Assembly (NCBI GenBank): GCA_934454005.1
Contig: CAKSGI010000079.1
Location: 1 to 7,763, forward strand
Direction of reading: 5' to 3'
DNA from: an uncultured Eubacteriales bacterium
GTDB taxonomy: Bacteria > Bacillota_A > Clostridia > Oscillospirales > Acutalibacteraceae
Length of the DNA: 7,763 nt
Shown here: positions 1-6,274 of the stretch, in pieces
How the letters are laid out: the number at the start of each line of letters is the position of its first letter
Position numbering within the stretch: the first letter of the stretch is position 1
Made by a program: the position numbers and the translations under genes
The notes under the pieces: generated by a model
Database searches by the model: none
The model's input: the letters and a program-made list of their open reading frames with translations, nothing else
What the model was told of the DNA's origin: nothing

Positions 1-443
1 TCAATAAATTTTTATCATATAATATAATTTGTTTGTTAAAAATTTCAAGCAACATACTAAAAAATAAAATACAATAGTAAATATTTAATATTTTTAGTGA
101 CATTAATTCACACAAGAAATAATTTCAACTGAACAGCATCTAATTGAAGTTTATTTATATTTACCTCGAATCATAAATTTAATACTATTTTCAGTTCTCT
201 TCCCTATAAACAAACTTACAGAATATTTTCTCAAAATTTTTATTTACTATCACGTTTATATCATATATATTATAGATTTTTAAATTAAAATGATTATCTA
301 CAAGTAAGATATTTTTAAACTTATTTATAATTTGTATTTATATATAAATTATGATATACTTTCTAATATATATAGTTATAAAAATAAATTTTAATAATTA
401 TTGGTTAAAATATAATTAATACTAAAACTAGAGGTGACATTAT
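1..443. other. AT-rich intergenic stretch, no gene recognised
   Basis: No reading frame here has a plausible start, ribosome binding site and useful length. A leftward run of about 20 sense codons (roughly 195-260) starts at GTG without a good ribosome site and stops early, so I treat it as chance. A leftward promoter-like pair, TTGAAA at 43-48 and TATATT at 21-26 with 16 bp between, could serve a gene beyond the left edge, but such matches are common in DNA this AT-rich. The right end carries the promoter of the STAS gene. I see no hairpin terminator, tRNA or long repeat. Confidence 0.5.
332..360 (+). promoter_or_regulatory. Candidate sigma-A promoter for the STAS gene
   Basis: TTGTAT at 332-337 and TATACT at 355-360 are separated by exactly 17 bp, giving a start near 367 and a leader of about 75 nt. 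A second -10-like TATAAT lies near 410-416 but has no recognisable -35. The surrounding AT richness makes chance matches likely, and a sporulation or stress promoter is not excluded. Confidence 0.4.
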
Positions 444-752
444 ATGAAAATAACACAAACTACAAATGGAGATCAAGTTTTGGTAGCTGTAGAAGGAAGT
501 CTTGACTCCTCTGAGTCTCATAAACTAGAAAATGTCCTAAATGACATTTTAAACGGAAAACGAGTAAACCTAGTAATAGATTTTTCTAAACTGGAATATT
601 TAAGCAGCTCAGGCTTAAGAGTATTATTAGGCGCACAAAAAATGACAAATGAATCAATTGGCAACCTAGTTATAAAAAATGTTAATCCTGATATTATGGA
701 AATATTTAAACTAACCGGTTTTTCTGATTTTTTAAATATTGAATCAGAATAA
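444..752 (+). CDS. STAS-domain anti-sigma-factor antagonist (SpoIIAA/RsbV type)
   Basis: This 102-residue cytosolic protein is a single STAS domain, the usual size of SpoIIAA and RsbV. In that family the unphosphorylated protein binds an anti-sigma kinase (SpoIIAB or RsbW) and frees the sigma factor, and the kinase inactivates it by phosphorylating a serine. The core is visible: a beta strand with VAVEGSLD at residues 14-21, VNLVIDFSKLEYLSSSGLRV at 41-60, and a C-terminal IFKLTGF at 87-93. Aligned with B. subtilis SpoIIAA (DSSG, Ser58), the phosphorylatable residue is Ser55, in the run Ser54-Ser55-Ser56-Gly57. The ATG follows GAGGTG at 431-436 with 7 nt spacing. No kinase or sigma factor is adjacent, so the pathway (sporulation, general stress or another partner switch) is open. 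It stands alone and converges on the M50 gene. Confidence 0.88.
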   Translation: MKITQTTNGDQVLVAVEGSLDSSESHKLENVLNDILNGKRVNLVIDFSKLEYLSSSGLRVLLGAQKMTNESIGNLVIKNVNPDIMEIFKLTGFSDFLNIESE

Positions 753-763
753 TTAAATTTTTT

Positions 764-796
764 ATTCTCTATTCTTCCATCGAATAGAGAATTTTT
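764..796 (+). terminator. Rho-independent terminator of the STAS gene
   Basis: An 11-bp perfect stem (ATTCTCTATTC at 764-774, GAATAGAGAAT at 782-792) encloses a 7-nt loop and is followed by a short T run at 793-796 and further AT sequence. It starts 12 nt after the STAS stop codon. Read on the minus strand the same stem is followed by A residues, so it is a poor intrinsic terminator for the convergent M50 gene, whose stop codon (795-797) touches the T run. Confidence 0.85.
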
Positions 797-1412
797 ATAT
801 ATTATAACAATGTCCTTTCTTTATTAAGACAACCGCTATCAAGTAACAACTTATTAAAAGTAGTGAAAAATTATTTTTTGATTTTAATAATATATAAAAT
901 CCTATTATAGCTAAAGGAAATAATATTACAAACGATACAAACTTTAATATAACAACCGATTTATGTTCATCAAATTTGCTAGATAAAAAAATATATAGAA
1001 TCTGTCCTCCGTCTAAAGATTCTATAGGTAATAAATTAAACACACATAAAAATAAATTTTCTGATATTGATAATACTGTATTTTGACTTCCCATTACATA
1101 ATGTAATAAATATAATATTCCCACTCCAAACAAATTAGCAAGTGGGCCACCTATTAATATAAAAATATCTTGAACATAATTTCTTTTATTTCTATCATAG
1201 TCTTTAATATTTACATCAAATACTCCAAAGGCTATCTCTGACGGTTTGCTACCAACAAATATCATAACTAAAATATGGCCTAACTCATGTATCAACGCAG
1301 CACTTAATCCATAAACCATCATTTTTGACGATTCTATCAGCACAAATGTGCTTATCAAAGCTATAAATAAAAAACTAATTCTTATCTTTATCCCAAATAA
1401 TTTAAATATCAT
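795..1412 (-). CDS. M50 family intramembrane metalloprotease, SpoIVFB-like
   Basis: This 205-residue polytopic membrane protein is a site-2-type zinc protease. The zinc motif HELGH is at residues 42-46 inside a hydrophobic segment, GGPLAN is at 88-93, and the third ligand region NLLPIESLDGGQ is at 126-137 (Asp134). I count about six hydrophobic segments, near 12-27, 33-54, 82-106, 118-130, 153-176 and 182-197. In SpoIVFB this enzyme sits in the mother-cell membrane around the forespore and cuts pro-sigma-K. It overlaps the upstream M23 gene by 11 nt and has its own AAAAGGA site (1420-1426) 7 nt before ATG, so the two are almost certainly co-transcribed and translationally coupled. B. subtilis SpoIVFB is longer and ends in a CBS domain, which is absent here. 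The M50 family is certain; assignment to SpoIVFB rests on the M23 neighbour and is an inference. Confidence 0.85.
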   Translation of the reverse strand: MIFKLFGIKIRISFLFIALISTFVLIESSKMMVYGLSAALIHELGHILVMIFVGSKPSEIAFGVFDVNIKDYDRNKRNYVQDIFILIGGPLANLFGVGILYLLHYVMGSQNTVLSISENLFLCVFNLLPIESLDGGQILYIFLSSKFDEHKSVVILKFVSFVILFPLAIIGFYILLKSKNNFSLLLISCYLIAVVLIKKGHCYNI

Positions 1413-2160
1413 TATATAATCCTTTTAATAAAGGTTTGGGATCATAATTTTCACCATTCACCCTTAACTCCAGGTGTAAATGATTACCTGTAGAATTGCC
1501 AGTATCTCCAACATCCGCAATATGGTCTTCTACAGATACCTTGTCCCCCTTATGTGCATTTAATTTACTACAATGAGCATAAAGTGTTTCAATATTATTA
1601 TCATGGTTAATAATCACATATTTACCATAAATTTGATCTTCGCCAGCCGCTTTAACTGTCCCGGGAAATATTGGATGTATTGCTTCGCCTGCATCCGCGC
1701 CTATATCCAAGCCATAATGCATTTTATTTTCACCATCTAATTCTCTCAATCCAAAATTAGATGTTATTATTCCCTTAGCTAATGGTGCAGATGGAGTAAC
1801 AGATAAACACATCGGAAATCCTGCGTCATTTTTAACAACTGAGCAACTTTTAGATAAATCAAATTCATCATTGATATCTTTACAATTTATTATATTTGAA
1901 AAAGCCTCTCTGTACCCATCAATACTATTATCTATAATTAAAGAATCATTAAGTTTTTCATTATACCAATTACAAACCATGTCAAAATTTTCTTTGCTAA
2001 AATTTTTTAACAATATAAAAGCTAGTACAATAATTGTACATACTATTATTTGCACCAATATATATATCTGAGATCCTTCACATTTAATAGAAACTTTCTT
2101 TTCTATTACTTCATCACTAATTTCGTTTTCTCTAATATTGTCGTATGTATTGTCATTCAT
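1402..2160 (-). CDS. Membrane-anchored M23 (LytM-type) peptidase, SpoIVFA-like
   Basis: This 252-residue protein has a charged N-terminal tail (1-30), one membrane segment at about 31-51, a linker (about 52-125) and a C-terminal M23 domain (about 128-245). With no signal cleavage site evident it should be a type II protein with the domain outside the cytosol. The metal-site residues are all present: His148 and Asp152 in HYGLD, His196 in LYAH, and His227/His229 in HLHLEL. Its overlap with an M50 protease gene reproduces spoIVFA-spoIVFB, where SpoIVFA tethers and inhibits SpoIVFB and is itself cleaved. As I recall, B. subtilis SpoIVFA has a degenerate M23 domain, so an intact site is notable. 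SpoIIQ is an alternative identity, but the M50 partner favours SpoIVFA. The only AAGGAG (2175-2180) is 14 nt from the ATG, which is long, and no other in-frame start fits. Confidence 0.83.
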   Translation of the reverse strand: MNDNTYDNIRENEISDEVIEKKVSIKCEGSQIYILVQIIVCTIIVLAFILLKNFSKENFDMVCNWYNEKLNDSLIIDNSIDGYREAFSNIINCKDINDEFDLSKSCSVVKNDAGFPMCLSVTPSAPLAKGIITSNFGLRELDGENKMHYGLDIGADAGEAIHPIFPGTVKAAGEDQIYGKYVIINHDNNIETLYAHCSKLNAHKGDKVSVEDHIADVGDTGNSTGNHLHLELRVNGENYDPKPLLKGLYNDI

Positions 2161-2203
2161 ATGCTGATTTATTTCTCCTTACATATTTGATATTAAATAA
2201 TAT

Positions 2204-2211
2204 ACATTATG
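2204..2211 (-). promoter_or_regulatory. Possible sporulation-type -10 element upstream of the M23 gene
   Basis: Read leftward, CATAATGT at 2211-2204 fits the CATAnnnT -10 pattern shared by mother-cell sigma factors E and K. It would place a start near 2197, with a leader of about 37 nt before the M23 ATG. I could not find a convincing matching -35 at the expected spacing, and the pattern is short, so this is only suggestive. Confidence 0.22.
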
Positions 2212-2249
2212 AATAGAAAATATTACAGCATAAAATATTTATTTAGAAA

Positions 2250-2498
2250 TCATTCTCCTAGCAATGTTTCAACTGGTACATTTAATATATTAGATATCGC
2301 CAGTAATTCTATATCAGTAGCTATTCTAACCTGGCCTTCTAATTTAGACAACGCAGATGCACTTATATCTATTCCTCTAACTTGCAATTGTACCAATAAT
2401 TCTTTTTGTTTCATACCTTTTTCTTTTCTGATTTTTTCAACTTTTGCCCCAATAATATTTTTATCACCAAACTCTTTTGCCCTTATTTTCATAATCAT
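2250..2498 (-). CDS. Small XRE-family helix-turn-helix regulator
   Basis: This 82-residue protein is essentially one DNA-binding domain of the XRE/Cro family. The helix-turn-helix spans about residues 17-80: IGAKVEKIRKEKGMKQKELL leads into the turn, and the recognition helix is around SASALSKLEG (46-55). A few extra residues between helices 2 and 3 (LQVRGIDI at 38-45) resemble a subtype common in small clostridial XRE proteins. There is no effector or peptidase domain, so its target and signal are unknown. Two starts compete: ATG at 2498, close behind GGGTGGG (2501-2507), and ATG at 2492, 8 nt from it; they differ by two residues. It lies 89 nt upstream of the M23-M50 pair on the same strand with no obvious terminator between, so it may share their transcript or act nearby. 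Confidence 0.8.
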   Translation of the reverse strand: MIMKIRAKEFGDKNIIGAKVEKIRKEKGMKQKELLVQLQVRGIDISASALSKLEGQVRIATDIELLAISNILNVPVETLLGE

Positions 2499-2615
2499 TT
2501 CCCACCCAAATAGATCCTTTAATTAATTTTTTAAGTAATACAAACAATATCCTTGTTTTCGCTCTATTAAACAACTATAAATTTCAAGCACATTAAATTT
2601 TCTGCTTATATCCTT

Positions 2616-2649
2616 ATAAATAAAAACTAGCCACCCTACTGGGTAGCTA
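2616..2649 (-). terminator. Rho-independent terminator of the 5S rRNA gene
   Basis: On the minus strand TAGCTACCC (2649-2641) pairs with GGGTGGCTA (2636-2628) over 9 bp with one G-U pair and a 4-nt loop, followed by GTTTTTATTTA. It starts 5 nt after the mature 5S end and precedes the XRE gene, so 5S transcription should end here. Confidence 0.88.
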
Positions 2650-2654
2650 ATATA

Positions 2655-2772
2655 GTGTTGGCATTTTCTTATTTTCCCAGGCCGTCACCAGCCAAGTATC
2701 TTCAGCACCATCGAGCTTAACTTCCGTGTTCGGTATGGGAACGGGTGTACCTTCGACGTCATTAACACCAAC
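2655..2772 (-). rRNA. rrf: 5S ribosomal RNA, stand-alone copy
   Basis: The minus strand carries the conserved 5S core CCGAACACGGAAGTTAAGC (2733-2715), preceded by CACCCGTTCCCAT, with the 3' region CTTGGCTGGTGACGGCCTGG. The two ends pair: GTTGG at 2772-2768 with CCAAC at 2661-2657, the terminal helix I of 5S. The length of about 118 nt is normal. It is the RNA of the large-subunit central protuberance. No 23S sequence is upstream: the preceding gene is nth. It has its own promoter and terminator, so it is an independent transcription unit. The exact mature ends are inferred from the terminal helix and could shift by a few bases. Confidence 0.95.
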
Positions 2773-2803
2773 TATTATTTTTTATCTCTCTAGGACAATT
2801 TAT

Positions 2804-2853
2804 ATTTTATCACTTAATAATTAAAAAGTCAAGTGTTTTTTAAAAAATTTTTT
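2804..2853 (-). promoter_or_regulatory. rRNA-class promoter with UP-like A/T tracts for the 5S gene
   Basis: Reading leftward, TTGACT (2832-2827) and TAAAAT (2809-2804) are separated by 17 bp, one of the best sigma-A matches in the window. Directly upstream, 4 bp before the -35, lies a strict A6-T6-A6 run (2853-2836), where an UP element for the RNA polymerase alpha subunits would sit. The predicted start is near 2797, about 25 nt before the mature 5S end, leaving a short leader to be trimmed. Confidence 0.75.
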
Positions 2854-2896
2854 CAAACCCTATTTTTTAATCAGAGATTATTAACATATGTAAATT

Positions 2897-3538
2897 TTAG
2901 ATATTGTTTTTATTAATGTACTCGTTGCAAAATTTGTTTATTATGCAGTTATCACATTTTGGATTTCTCGCGGTACAAATTTTTCTGCCATGTATAACCA
3001 ACCTATGACAAAAATCACTAGACTCATTTTCATCAATAATATCTTTTAATATATATTCTATTTTCCTTGCATCATTTAAATTATGAAATCCTATACGCCT
3101 TGTAATTCTAATACAATGTGTATCTACAACCACCGCAGGTTTACCAAATATATCTCCCAAAATCAAATTTGCAGTTTTTCTGCCTACCCCAGGTAAACTA
3201 GTAAGCTCCTCCATCGTATCTGGTACACTTCCATTAAAATCATCTCTTATTTTTTTGCACATTTCCACTATATCTTTAGACTTGGTTTTATAAAGGCCAC
3301 ACGAAGCAATATACCTTTGAACCTCTTCTACATCCGCATCTGCGAAATCATTAACATTAGAAAATCTTTTAAAAAGCGCTGGTGTTACAATATTAACTCT
3401 AGCATCTGTGCATTGAGCTGCTAATCTTGTAGATATTAACAGCTGCAATGGATCTTTATATTCAAGTGAACAATTTGCATCAGGATATTCCTTCTTTAAG
3501 GCTTCTACCACTAATTTAGCTAATTCTTTCTTATTCAT
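2897..3538 (-). CDS. nth: Endonuclease III, DNA glycosylase/AP lyase
   Basis: This bifunctional base-excision repair enzyme removes oxidised pyrimidines and nicks at the abasic site. The 213-residue protein matches the E. coli length (211). The helix-hairpin-helix LPGVGRKTA is at 115-123, with catalytic Lys121. The catalytic Asp139 lies in VVVDTH. The [4Fe-4S] cluster ligands Cys188, Cys195, Cys198 and Cys204 have the exact C-X6-C-X2-C-X5-C spacing, each one residue later than in E. coli. I start it at ATG 3538, 10 nt after AGGAG (3549-3553). A longer frame from ATG 3565 would add nine residues encoded across that ribosome site and would begin upstream of the predicted transcription start. 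It is divergent from glyA, ends 44 bp before the 5S UP tracts, and has no clear terminator. Confidence 0.96.
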   Translation of the reverse strand: MNKKELAKLVVEALKKEYPDANCSLEYKDPLQLLISTRLAAQCTDARVNIVTPALFKRFSNVNDFADADVEEVQRYIASCGLYKTKSKDIVEMCKKIRDDFNGSVPDTMEELTSLPGVGRKTANLILGDIFGKPAVVVDTHCIRITRRIGFHNLNDARKIEYILKDIIDENESSDFCHRLVIHGRKICTARNPKCDNCIINKFCNEYINKNNI

Positions 3539-3547
3539 TGATTTTAA

Positions 3548-3558
3548 TCTCCTTCCTT
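3548..3558 (-). promoter_or_regulatory. Ribosome binding site deciding the nth start
   Basis: The minus strand reads AAGGAAGGAGA here, ending 9-10 nt before ATG at 3538. Because it lies inside the coding part of the longer frame from 3565, it argues for the shorter protein. Confidence 0.8.
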
Positions 3559-3566
3559 TAAGCATG

Positions 3567-3595
3567 ATAATATCATAAAATATAAAAAATTACAA
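3567..3595 (-). promoter_or_regulatory. Sigma-A promoter of nth
   Basis: Read leftward, TTGTAA (3595-3590) and TATTAT (3572-3567) are spaced by 17 bp. The predicted start near 3560 leaves a leader of only about 22 nt. The -35 sits in the 9-mer GATTGTAAT, which is repeated in mirror orientation at the glyA promoter. Confidence 0.6.
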
Positions 3596-3645
3596 TCATA
3601 TTCTTTTTACAAAATAATTACATGAAAAAAGTGTAAAAAATGAGA

Positions 3646-3674
3646 TTGTAATCAGTATAAAAATCAGTTATACT
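3646..3674 (+). promoter_or_regulatory. Sigma-A promoter of glyA-rarA
   Basis: TTGTAA (3646-3651) and TATACT (3669-3674) are 17 bp apart, putting the start near 3681 and the leader at about 28 nt. That is too short for a riboswitch or T-box, so regulation, if any, should act at the promoter. Confidence 0.65.
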
Positions 3675-3695
3675 TTAATGGATATAAATATAGAT

Positions 3696-3700
3696 AGGAG
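3696..3700 (+). promoter_or_regulatory. Ribosome binding site supporting a TTG start for glyA
   Basis: AGGAG ends 8 nt before TTG at 3709. No ATG or GTG lies in frame at a useful distance, and the next ATG falls 20 codons in, after sequence that aligns with the normal family N-terminus. Confidence 0.75.
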
Positions 3701-3708
3701 TTGTTATT

Positions 3709-4956
3709 TTGAACATTGCTTCTGATAATATAAACTTTTTAAAAAATATTGATAAAAATCTTTGGGATGCTATGGCTTTAGAGTTATCAAGACAACGTAA
3801 AAATTTAGAATTAATAGCGTCAGAAAATATAGTTTCTCCTGCAGTTTTAGCCACCATGGGTAGTATCCTTACAAACAAATACGCAGAAGGTTATCCTGGA
3901 AAAAGATATTACGGTGGATGTGAATATGTAGATATTATTGAAAAAATAGCTATAGATAGAGCTAAAAAACTTTTTAATGCAGAGCATGCAAATGTTCAAG
4001 CCCATTCTGGGGCCCAAGCAAACTCTGCTGTTTATTTTGCGATGTTAAATCCAGGCGATGTCGTAATGGGAATGAATTTGTCAGAGGGCGGGCATTTGAC
4101 ACACGGATCTCCTGTAAATATTTCTGGAAAATATTATAATTTTGTATCATACGGTGTAGACAGTGAAACTCACATGATAAATTATGATAAAGTACTAGAT
4201 CTAGCACTTAAAACTAAGCCAAAACTTATAGTATGTGGTGCTAGTGCGTATCCAAGAATAATAAACTTTAAAAAATTCAGGGAAATAGCCGATGCTTGTT
4301 CCGCATATTTAATGGTTGACATGGCACATATAGCAGGATTAGTTGCAGGTGGATTGCACCAGAATCCTGTACCTTATGCAGACTTTGTAACATCTACCAC
4401 ACACAAAACACTTCGTGGACCAAGAGGCGGATTAATTTTGTGCAAAGAAAAATATGCTAAACTTATAGACAAAGCCATTTTTCCTGGTACTCAGGGAGGA
4501 CCTCTAATGCATACTATTGCCGCCAAAGCTGTTTGTTTTAAAGAAGCTTTAGATCCGCAATTCAAAATATATGCTCAAAAAACTGTATCTAACTGTAAGG
4601 CTCTATCAAACGGCCTTATATCTCGAGGACATAAACTGATATCTGGTGGAACTGATAATCATCTCTTACTATTAGATCTACGAAATACTAATATAACTGG
4701 AAAAGAACTTGAACAAAAATTAGATAGTGTTAATATAACAGTAAATAAAAACACTATTCCAAACGAACCATTAAGCCCATTTGTAACAAGTGGAATAAGA
4801 ATAGGCACTCCAGCTGTAACAACTAGGGGGTTAAATGAAAATGATATGGACAAAATAGCAGATTTTATAGACCTAATAATAGAGGACTTTGATTCCAACG
4901 CAAATAAAGTTAAACTAGGAGTAAAAGAAATATGCGATAAATACCCTATTTATTGA
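3709..4956 (+). CDS. glyA: Serine hydroxymethyltransferase
   Basis: This cytosolic PLP enzyme converts serine and tetrahydrofolate to glycine and 5,10-methylene-tetrahydrofolate, the main one-carbon source for thymidylate, purines and methionine. At 415 residues it is full length (E. coli 417). Landmarks are LELIASEN at 33-40, the YPGKRYYGG substrate loop at 62-70, HSGAQAN at 99-105, [12 protein letters not shown] at 202-213 with the PLP-contacting Asp204, the Schiff-base Lys233 in [14 protein letters not shown], and SGIRIGTPA at 361-369 with the carboxylate-binding Arg364. The start is TTG, because an ATG start at codon 22 would delete conserved N-terminal helix sequence. It heads a two-gene run with rarA, 17 nt downstream, and is divergent from nth. 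Confidence 0.97.
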   Translation: MNIASDNINFLKNIDKNLWDAMALELSRQRKNLELIASENIVSPAVLATMGSILTNKYAEGYPGKRYYGGCEYVDIIEKIAIDRAKKLFNAEHANVQAHSGAQANSAVYFAMLNPGDVVMGMNLSEGGHLTHGSPVNISGKYYNFVSYGVDSETHMINYDKVLDLALKTKPKLIVCGASAYPRIINFKKFREIADACSAYLMVDMAHIAGLVAGGLHQNPVPYADFVTSTTHKTLRGPRGGLILCKEKYAKLIDKAIFPGTQGGPLMHTIAAKAVCFKEALDPQFKIYAQKTVSNCKALSNGLISRGHKLISGGTDNHLLLLDLRNTNITGKELEQKLDSVNITVNKNTIPNEPLSPFVTSGIRIGTPAVTTRGLNENDMDKIADFIDLIIEDFDSNANKVKLGVKEICDKYPIY

Positions 4957-4962
4957 TAACTT

Positions 4963-4967
4963 GGAGG
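4963..4967 (+). promoter_or_regulatory. Ribosome binding site deciding the rarA start
   Basis: GGAGG lies 6 nt before ATG 4974 and directly after the glyA stop, favouring that ATG over the in-frame TTG at 4953. Confidence 0.85.
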
Positions 4968-4973
4968 TACAAA

Positions 4974-6242
4974 ATGTCCAAACCCTTAGCCGATATGTTA
5001 AGACCTCAATCAATAGATAATATAGTTGGTCAAAAACATTTACTTGGCAAAAATAAAGTTCTTAGAAAAATAATAGAATCTAAAAATATTCCTAATATGA
5101 TATTTTATGGTCCCCCTGGTGTTGGAAAAACTACTCTTGCATCAATAATCTCAAAAGAAACTAATAAAACACTATACAAGTTGAATGGAACAACTGCATC
5201 AACATCGGATATAAAAGATATTATATCTGATCTCGGAACATTTAATGCCCAAAATGGAATATTATTATATTTAGATGAAATTCAATATCTAAATAAAAAG
5301 CAGCAACAAACACTTCTTGAATTCATAGAAACCGGAAAAATAACCTTAATCGCCTCTACTACTGAAAATCCTTATTTTTACGTCTACAACGCAATTTTAA
5401 GCAGATGCACGGTTTTTGAGTTTAAATCTGTTGAGTCAGAAGAAATAAAGAAAGCTGTAAAACGTGCATTTACAGTTTACTCCAGAGAAATAAACAAAAA
5501 CATCAGTCTAGATGAAAACGTTCTAGATTACATATCTACTGCTTGCTCCGGAGATGTTAGAAAAGCTATAAACACTGTTGAATTGGCTACCATTTCAAGC
5601 TTAAATGAAAAAGACAATATCAAAATAAATATTGACACTGTAAAACAAATTGCCGAAAAAAATGTTTTAAATCATGATAAAAGTGGAGACTCTCACTATG
5701 ATTTGTTATCCGCTTTTCAAAAATCTATGCGAGGTTCCGATCCAAATGCCGCTATACATTATTTATCAAGACTCCTAGAATCTGGGGATTTAATTTCTGC
5801 AAGCAGACGACTAATGATTTGCGTTTGCGAAGACGTCGGATTGGCATACCCTCAAGCAATTCCTATAGTAAAATCATGTGTTGATATTGCATTCCAAGTC
5901 GGTCTTCCAGAAGCTCGCATACCATTAGCCGATGCAGTAATTCTTGTATGTAATTCTCCAAAATCAAATTCCGCATATTTGGCCATAAATTCTGCAACGG
6001 AAGACATCAAAGCTGGTAAATCCGGAAATATCCCAAGGCATTTGCAAAACAAGCATTTCGACGGAGAAGATAATCAAAACAAAGGCCAATTTTATAAATA
6101 CCCTCACGACTATAAAAATTCATATGTAAAACAAACCTATCTCCCAAACATCTTAGAAAATAAAATTTATTATAATTTTGGAAAAAATAAAAACGAGCAA
6201 TTATTTAAAGAATATTGGGACAAAATAAAAAAGGATAATTAA
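4974..6242 (+). CDS. rarA: Replication-associated recombination protein A (RarA/MgsA), AAA+ ATPase
   Basis: RarA is a clamp-loader-related AAA+ ATPase that acts at stalled replication forks and DNA gaps. The protein has 422 residues, normal for the family. It opens with the typical PLADMLRPQSIDNIVGQ. Walker A GPPGVGKTT is at 46-54 (Lys52), Walker B LLYLDEIQ at 97-104 (Asp101-Glu102), sensor 1 IASTTENP at 126-133, the arginine-finger region SRC at 143-145, and sensor 2 GDVRKAIN at 193-200. The C-terminal tetramerisation region is recognisable from SMRGSDPNAAIHYLSRLLESG at 251-271 through GNIPRHLQN at 351-359. The chosen ATG follows GGAGG (4963-4967) with 6 nt spacing. An upstream in-frame TTG at 4953 overlaps the glyA stop and has no ribosome site. 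It is probably co-transcribed with glyA, a pairing with no obvious functional link. Confidence 0.96.
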   Translation: MSKPLADMLRPQSIDNIVGQKHLLGKNKVLRKIIESKNIPNMIFYGPPGVGKTTLASIISKETNKTLYKLNGTTASTSDIKDIISDLGTFNAQNGILLYLDEIQYLNKKQQQTLLEFIETGKITLIASTTENPYFYVYNAILSRCTVFEFKSVESEEIKKAVKRAFTVYSREINKNISLDENVLDYISTACSGDVRKAINTVELATISSLNEKDNIKINIDTVKQIAEKNVLNHDKSGDSHYDLLSAFQKSMRGSDPNAAIHYLSRLLESGDLISASRRLMICVCEDVGLAYPQAIPIVKSCVDIAFQVGLPEARIPLADAVILVCNSPKSNSAYLAINSATEDIKAGKSGNIPRHLQNKHFDGEDNQNKGQFYKYPHDYKNSYVKQTYLPNILENKIYYNFGKNKNEQLFKEYWDKIKKDN

Positions 6243-6274
6243 AAATTTTATTTATAAAAAATATTATCATTATA

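Noticed and set aside
41..52. Shared 12-mer AAATTTCAAGCA near 41-52 and near 2579-2590
   Set aside because: A single short AT-rich match without longer flanking similarity; not treated as a repeat family.
195..260. Short leftward coding-like run in the left intergenic region
   Set aside because: About 20 sense codons from a GTG without a ribosome site; a length expected by chance and with no recognisable protein.
1871..2071. Rightward open frame opposite the M23 gene
   Set aside because: It is a hydrophobic product created by the antisense of the membrane segment and linker, with no ribosome site.
2209..2526. Rightward open frame of 105 codons opposite the XRE gene
   Set aside because: It is antisense to a clear helix-turn-helix protein, has no ribosome site and encodes a low-complexity Ser/Ile/Phe-rich product.
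2836..2853. A6-T6-A6 tract as a terminator for nth
   Set aside because: It has no loop and no GC pairs. Its position just upstream of TTGACT fits an UP-like promoter element better.
3539..3565. Nine-residue N-terminal extension of endonuclease III starting at ATG 3565
   Set aside because: The extension is encoded across the AAGGAAGGAG ribosome site, and its ATG lies between the predicted -10 box and transcription start. The shorter form matches E. coli Nth numbering within one residue.
3974..4207. Leftward open frames inside glyA (also near 4659-4898) and rarA (near 5852-6052)
   Set aside because: They lie antisense within highly conserved enzymes, without ribosome sites or recognisable domains.
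4953..4973. Upstream TTG start for rarA overlapping the glyA stop
   Set aside because: There is no ribosome site before it, and it would place the strong GGAGG inside the coding region. The family begins at the MSKPLADMLRP-like sequence.
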